NCBI RefSeq assembly: GCF_020360975.1 | Contig: NW_025408668.1 | Coordinates: 7,874,001-7,938,000 of the forward strand | DNA: 64,000 bases | Reading direction: 5' to 3' | Source of the DNA: Hirsutella rhossiliensis | Taxonomy: Eukaryota > Ascomycota > Sordariomycetes > Hypocreales > Ophiocordycipitaceae | Shown: piece after piece, positions 61,358 through 64,000 of the stretch | Layout: the number at the start of each line of letters is the position of its first letter | How positions within the stretch are numbered: the stretch's first letter is position 1 | Translations under genes and position numbers: made by a program | Notes under the pieces: generated by a model | The model's input: the letters and a program-made list of their open reading frames with translations, nothing else | What the model was told of the DNA's origin: nothing | Database searches by the model: none

Positions 61358-62069
61358 GGCGCCGGAGGCGAGGGGTGGCTGGGCCGTAGTCTTGCTCGAT
61401 AAGAGCAGTATGGCATGTCGCCCTCAATTGGATCTGGTAGAAAATGACGCTCAGGGCCGAGCCTGGGCGGGTCTATCCAGCGAGGGAAAGGAAGAGAGAA
61501 TCCTCCCTCGAGCTGGCTGGCGAGCGAGTGAAATTGGTAGACCTTGTAGAACGGGCTTTTTCTTTTTTGATAAAAGGAGCAAAACTTGGGGTACTTAAAA
61601 GAAGAAGAAGCGCGTATAGCAGCGGATTACACGACTCGTATGCTTTGCCACTGACTTGTCCTCAATGCTGCGCCGAAGTTTCATGGTCTCGAGTAAGGCT
61701 GTCGAGCACGAGTCATGCTAGCGCTTGCCGTTAAGTATACGAAGTACACATCAATAAGGTCCTGTCCAAGTGCTTTGTTACGCGTCTTATGCGGCATTGA
61801 AGCGAAACTCAATCAGTGGAGAGCCCGCAATTCGGGCTATGTACAAAGTAGCCTACTTCACCTTTTCACTTAACAACTGCTCTGAAACCATTCGAAACTG
61901 TGCGGCGCGCAAGCGTCAGCAGCAGCCATGCATGACACGATAGGGGCCTGTCAGAGGGAGCAGACTGACAGTCTAATCCGCACACGTATAAACTCCGGTG
62001 AAAGAGGCAGGTCAGACACAAGGACTTGAGTCAGGTATCGATACAGTAGAGGAACATTGCCCTAATCGG
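61358..62069. other. Intergenic region upstream of the GT32 gene
   Basis: Normal base composition with no convincing gene. The open frames here are on both strands, short and without motifs. The promoter of the minus-strand GT32 gene should lie at roughly 61358-61700. No clear TATA box was assigned. Confidence 0.5.
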
Positions 62070-62896
62070 GATACACGGGAATTGGCCCTGATTCAGGGCC
62101 TCCACGGGTCCCATATAGGTATCTATTCGTATAAATACCCCCTCAATGTCGCAGATAGATAGAAAACATGCATCATCGTTTCGACTCAATTGTGCCTGCC
62201 CTTATCCTTCCGCCCGCGCTCTCAGCTTGCTGAGAGGGCCATATCACCAAGGGGAGCGCCATGTGCTGATATTAGATGGCCCCGTGGTCAGGTATCCTCT
62301 CTTCCGACGAGGCTGGACAAGTCATGGACAGGGCAGAGTACTCGCAACCTCTCTGCACTGCTGTCCAGGTCGGTCTCGTTAATTTCTTGGCCAAGGCCGG
62401 AATCACGCCTGCTGCCGTTGCTGGCCACTCAAGTGGCGAAATTGCAGCTGCATATGCCGCCGGAGCCATCTCGCTATCAGAGGCCATCTTGAATGCATAC
62501 CACCGCGGACTGGCTGTCACGCATGTTCAACGTCGCGGTGCCATGGCAGCGGTAGGCATGGGCCGAGCGGCGGTGGCACCTTTTATTGCGAATGGAGTCG
62601 TTTTGGCGCGCGAGAATGGCCCTAGAAGCGTAACTCTCTCCGGTGATGAAGATGCTCTGGAGCGGATCCTTGCCGCCATCAGTGACAAGAACCCCAAGAC
62701 GGTTAAGCGGTGGCTGGGTGTCAATGTTGCATATCATTCAAGTAATGAAACTCTCAGAAAGCTGAGAGCGCGGGCGGAAGGATAAGGGCAGGCACAATTG
62801 AGCCCAAACGATGATGCATGTTTTTTATCTATCCGTCGAATAGATACCTCTCTGGGACCCGTGAAGGCCCTGAATCAGTGCCAATTCTCGCGTATC
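62070..62896. mobile_element. Inverted-repeat element that captured a PKS fragment
   Basis: Two long inverted repeats, 62070-62228 and 62759-62896, face each other around 530 bp. They share long identical runs, such as ACATGCATCATCGTTT and CAATTGTGCCTGCCCTTATC. The left arm has about 20 extra bases in one indel. The sequence between them encodes part of a polyketide synthase acyltransferase. The layout matches gene-capturing TIR elements (Pack-MULE type), but no target duplication was found, so a foldback arising by inverted duplication is the alternative. Confidence 0.65.
62276..62785 (+). CDS. Polyketide synthase acyltransferase fragment
   Basis: A 169-residue open frame. Residues 19-155 match the acyltransferase domain of fungal type I PKSs: EYSQPLCTAVQ, then the nucleophile elbow GHSSG (Ser52 in 50-54), SGEIAAAYAAGAIS, the RGAMAAVGMG block, and AYHS with the catalytic His154. 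Acyltransferase loads malonyl groups on the carrier protein. The ketosynthase side and the rest of the domain are absent. The last residues (about 161-169) are encoded by the right inverted repeat, so the frame is chimeric. It has no internal stop and no RIP. A start at the first Met is assumed; there is no evidence it is expressed, and it would be an incomplete domain. Confidence 0.8.
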   Translation: MAPWSGILSSDEAGQVMDRAEYSQPLCTAVQVGLVNFLAKAGITPAAVAGHSSGEIAAAYAAGAISLSEAILNAYHRGLAVTHVQRRGAMAAVGMGRAAVAPFIANGVVLARENGPRSVTLSGDEDALERILAAISDKNPKTVKRWLGVNVAYHSSNETLRKLRARAEG

Positions 62897-63000
62897 TAGA
62901 CTTGTAAATAGATAAATCAAATTAAATCCGGGGTCTAATTTAATTTAATTTAGATAGCAAAATTATAGATCTAATCTAATTTAATTTAATTTAAGTCGAT
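62897..63000. repeat. AATTTAATTT low-complexity repeat
   Basis: Two clusters of TAATTTAATTTAATTTA (about 62935-62951 and 62975-62992) separated by a TAGAT-rich spacer. It sits at the switch from the GC-normal island to RIPed DNA and may be a degenerate repeat tail or microsatellite. Confidence 0.6.
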
Positions 63001-64000
63001 TTAGATCTTATTTAGATGTCTAGATAACTCTACCTTTTTCCTACGACGAAATACACTAAGCCGCCCTAATAAGGTCCGCTTTAAGGCGGCCTCTTTAAGC
63101 TATAACTATCTATCTAGTAAGGCTAAATATTCTATCTAGCTCTAAAGACATTGCCGGAATAGAAAAGAGGTCGATTGCTATTCGCGATAAGCGTGGATAC
63201 TAGCGTCTACGGAGAAGCTAGTACTAGATAGGATTGTCTATAAGACAATCGCCCGGATCGGTACTAGCTACCTATTCTACGTACTCGTTACGCGTAGAGG
63301 ACGGTAAGGGCGTAGGTTAGGCGCTAAGTTTCCTAATTAATATTATAAAGTTATCTAGGTCTATTATCTTCCTTATAGCTATAGGCTCCTTAGGTATCGT
63401 ATCTTACTCGACCGCGAGGGTTCGGTACTCCTCCTATAGCTCTTATATAGCCGCCCTTCCTCTAGCTAACTAGTCCGGATAATCGGACTACTACGACTCG
63501 ACGGTAGACTAGCGAAACGCGGGATAGAGGACGAGGCTTACGAGGTATATAGGGCTATCCTCCGTAAGGGCGTAGTATTAATCTAGCCTTATCTAGCCGA
63601 GATTATAGCCGATTCGTAGGCATAGTTCCTTATCCCGTTCGTGCTATAGCTTTGCCTCTTCTAGGTGCTTTAGAAGCTACTCTATTATAAGTAAAACTTC
63701 TTAAATCGCGCCGAATTTACCTTATTATAGCTAGCCCTTTAAGCGCTTTATCGCGATCTTCGATAGTTTTAGGATCGCTAAATACTCTATAATAACGGAC
63801 TAGTCCTTAGTAACTATCTAGTCGTCTATAATTATAGGCTTCTTATAGCACTTTTTTAGTATTAGCTTTACCTCGTGCTATATCTTTCTCGCTATATATT
63901 AATTCTACTCTATTACTTTTACTTAAACTAGCGAATCGAGTATATTATAAAGTATATAGCCTTGCTTTATTATCGCTTTAGACGGGTTTTAGTAAGTAGC
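63001..64000. other. RIPed repeat, unclassified, runs off the window
   Basis: CA and TG are again depleted (for example, long CG/TA-rich stretches with almost no CA), so this is repeat DNA. It is richer in CG than most other RIPed blocks here. I found no other copy in the window and no recognisable motif. Confidence 0.5.

Noticed and set aside
1..64000. Starship-type giant element or biosynthetic cluster
   Set aside because: No tyrosine-recombinase captain gene and no cargo-gene set were seen; the PKS piece is only a fragment between inverted repeats.
1..64000. CRISPR arrays, operons, ribosome binding sites, tRNA or rRNA genes
   Set aside because: The sequence is eukaryotic (fungal), and no spaced direct repeats or RNA gene signatures were found apart from the SINE tRNA-like head.

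Overview
The window looks like a filamentous ascomycete (Pezizomycotina) chromosome segment dominated by transposable elements mutated by repeat-induced point mutation (RIP). About 57 kb is AT-rich DNA in which the dinucleotides CA and TG are almost absent. This is the signature of CpA-to-TpA conversion on both strands taken nearly to completion. Within it, retroelement motifs can still be read when RIP-type changes are allowed for (stops at former Gln/Trp codons, D to N, G to S or R). No ordinary host gene is visible before about 60.3 kb.

Layout: (1) 1-715, unclassified AT-rich DNA. (2) 716-8868, a full-length Tad1-like LINE carrying a 775-bp tRNA-derived SINE at 4093-4867. (3) 8928-20581, copy A of a 3.1-kb gag-bearing, pol-less Gypsy element ('X'), interrupted by a non-RIPed TIR transposon (9189-10379, 8-bp TSD) and a second LINE (10808-18155, 16-bp TSD). 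(4) 20582-32398, RIPed Copia copies A and B with a broken chromovirus between them. (5) 32404-42283, X copy B, interrupted by a non-RIPed Copia element (32719-38810, minus strand, 5-bp TSD) with many one-base frameshifts. (6) 42284-55456, a minus-strand RIPed Copia copy C split by a complete Ty3/Gypsy chromovirus (46005-53813, 257-bp LTRs). (7) 55457-59445, a RIPed Mutator-like (MULE) transposon in a head-to-head palindrome, with RIP fading out toward its 3' end. (8) 59481-62896, a GC-normal island with a truncated hAT transposase, an intact GT32 glycosyltransferase gene (the only convincing intact host-type gene), and an inverted-repeat-bounded element that has captured part of a polyketide synthase acyltransferase domain. 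(9) 62897-64000, AT-rich RIPed DNA again.

The most unusual observations are: the SINE whose 3' tail matches the resident LINE and which still folds as a tRNA-like acceptor, D arm and T arm; antisense protein-like reading frames downstream of pol in two unrelated retroelements (LINE and chromovirus); the gag-only Gypsy family with two copies sharing both ends; and the PKS acyltransferase fragment between long inverted repeats. Boundaries of RIPed genes are approximate because start codons and frames are damaged.
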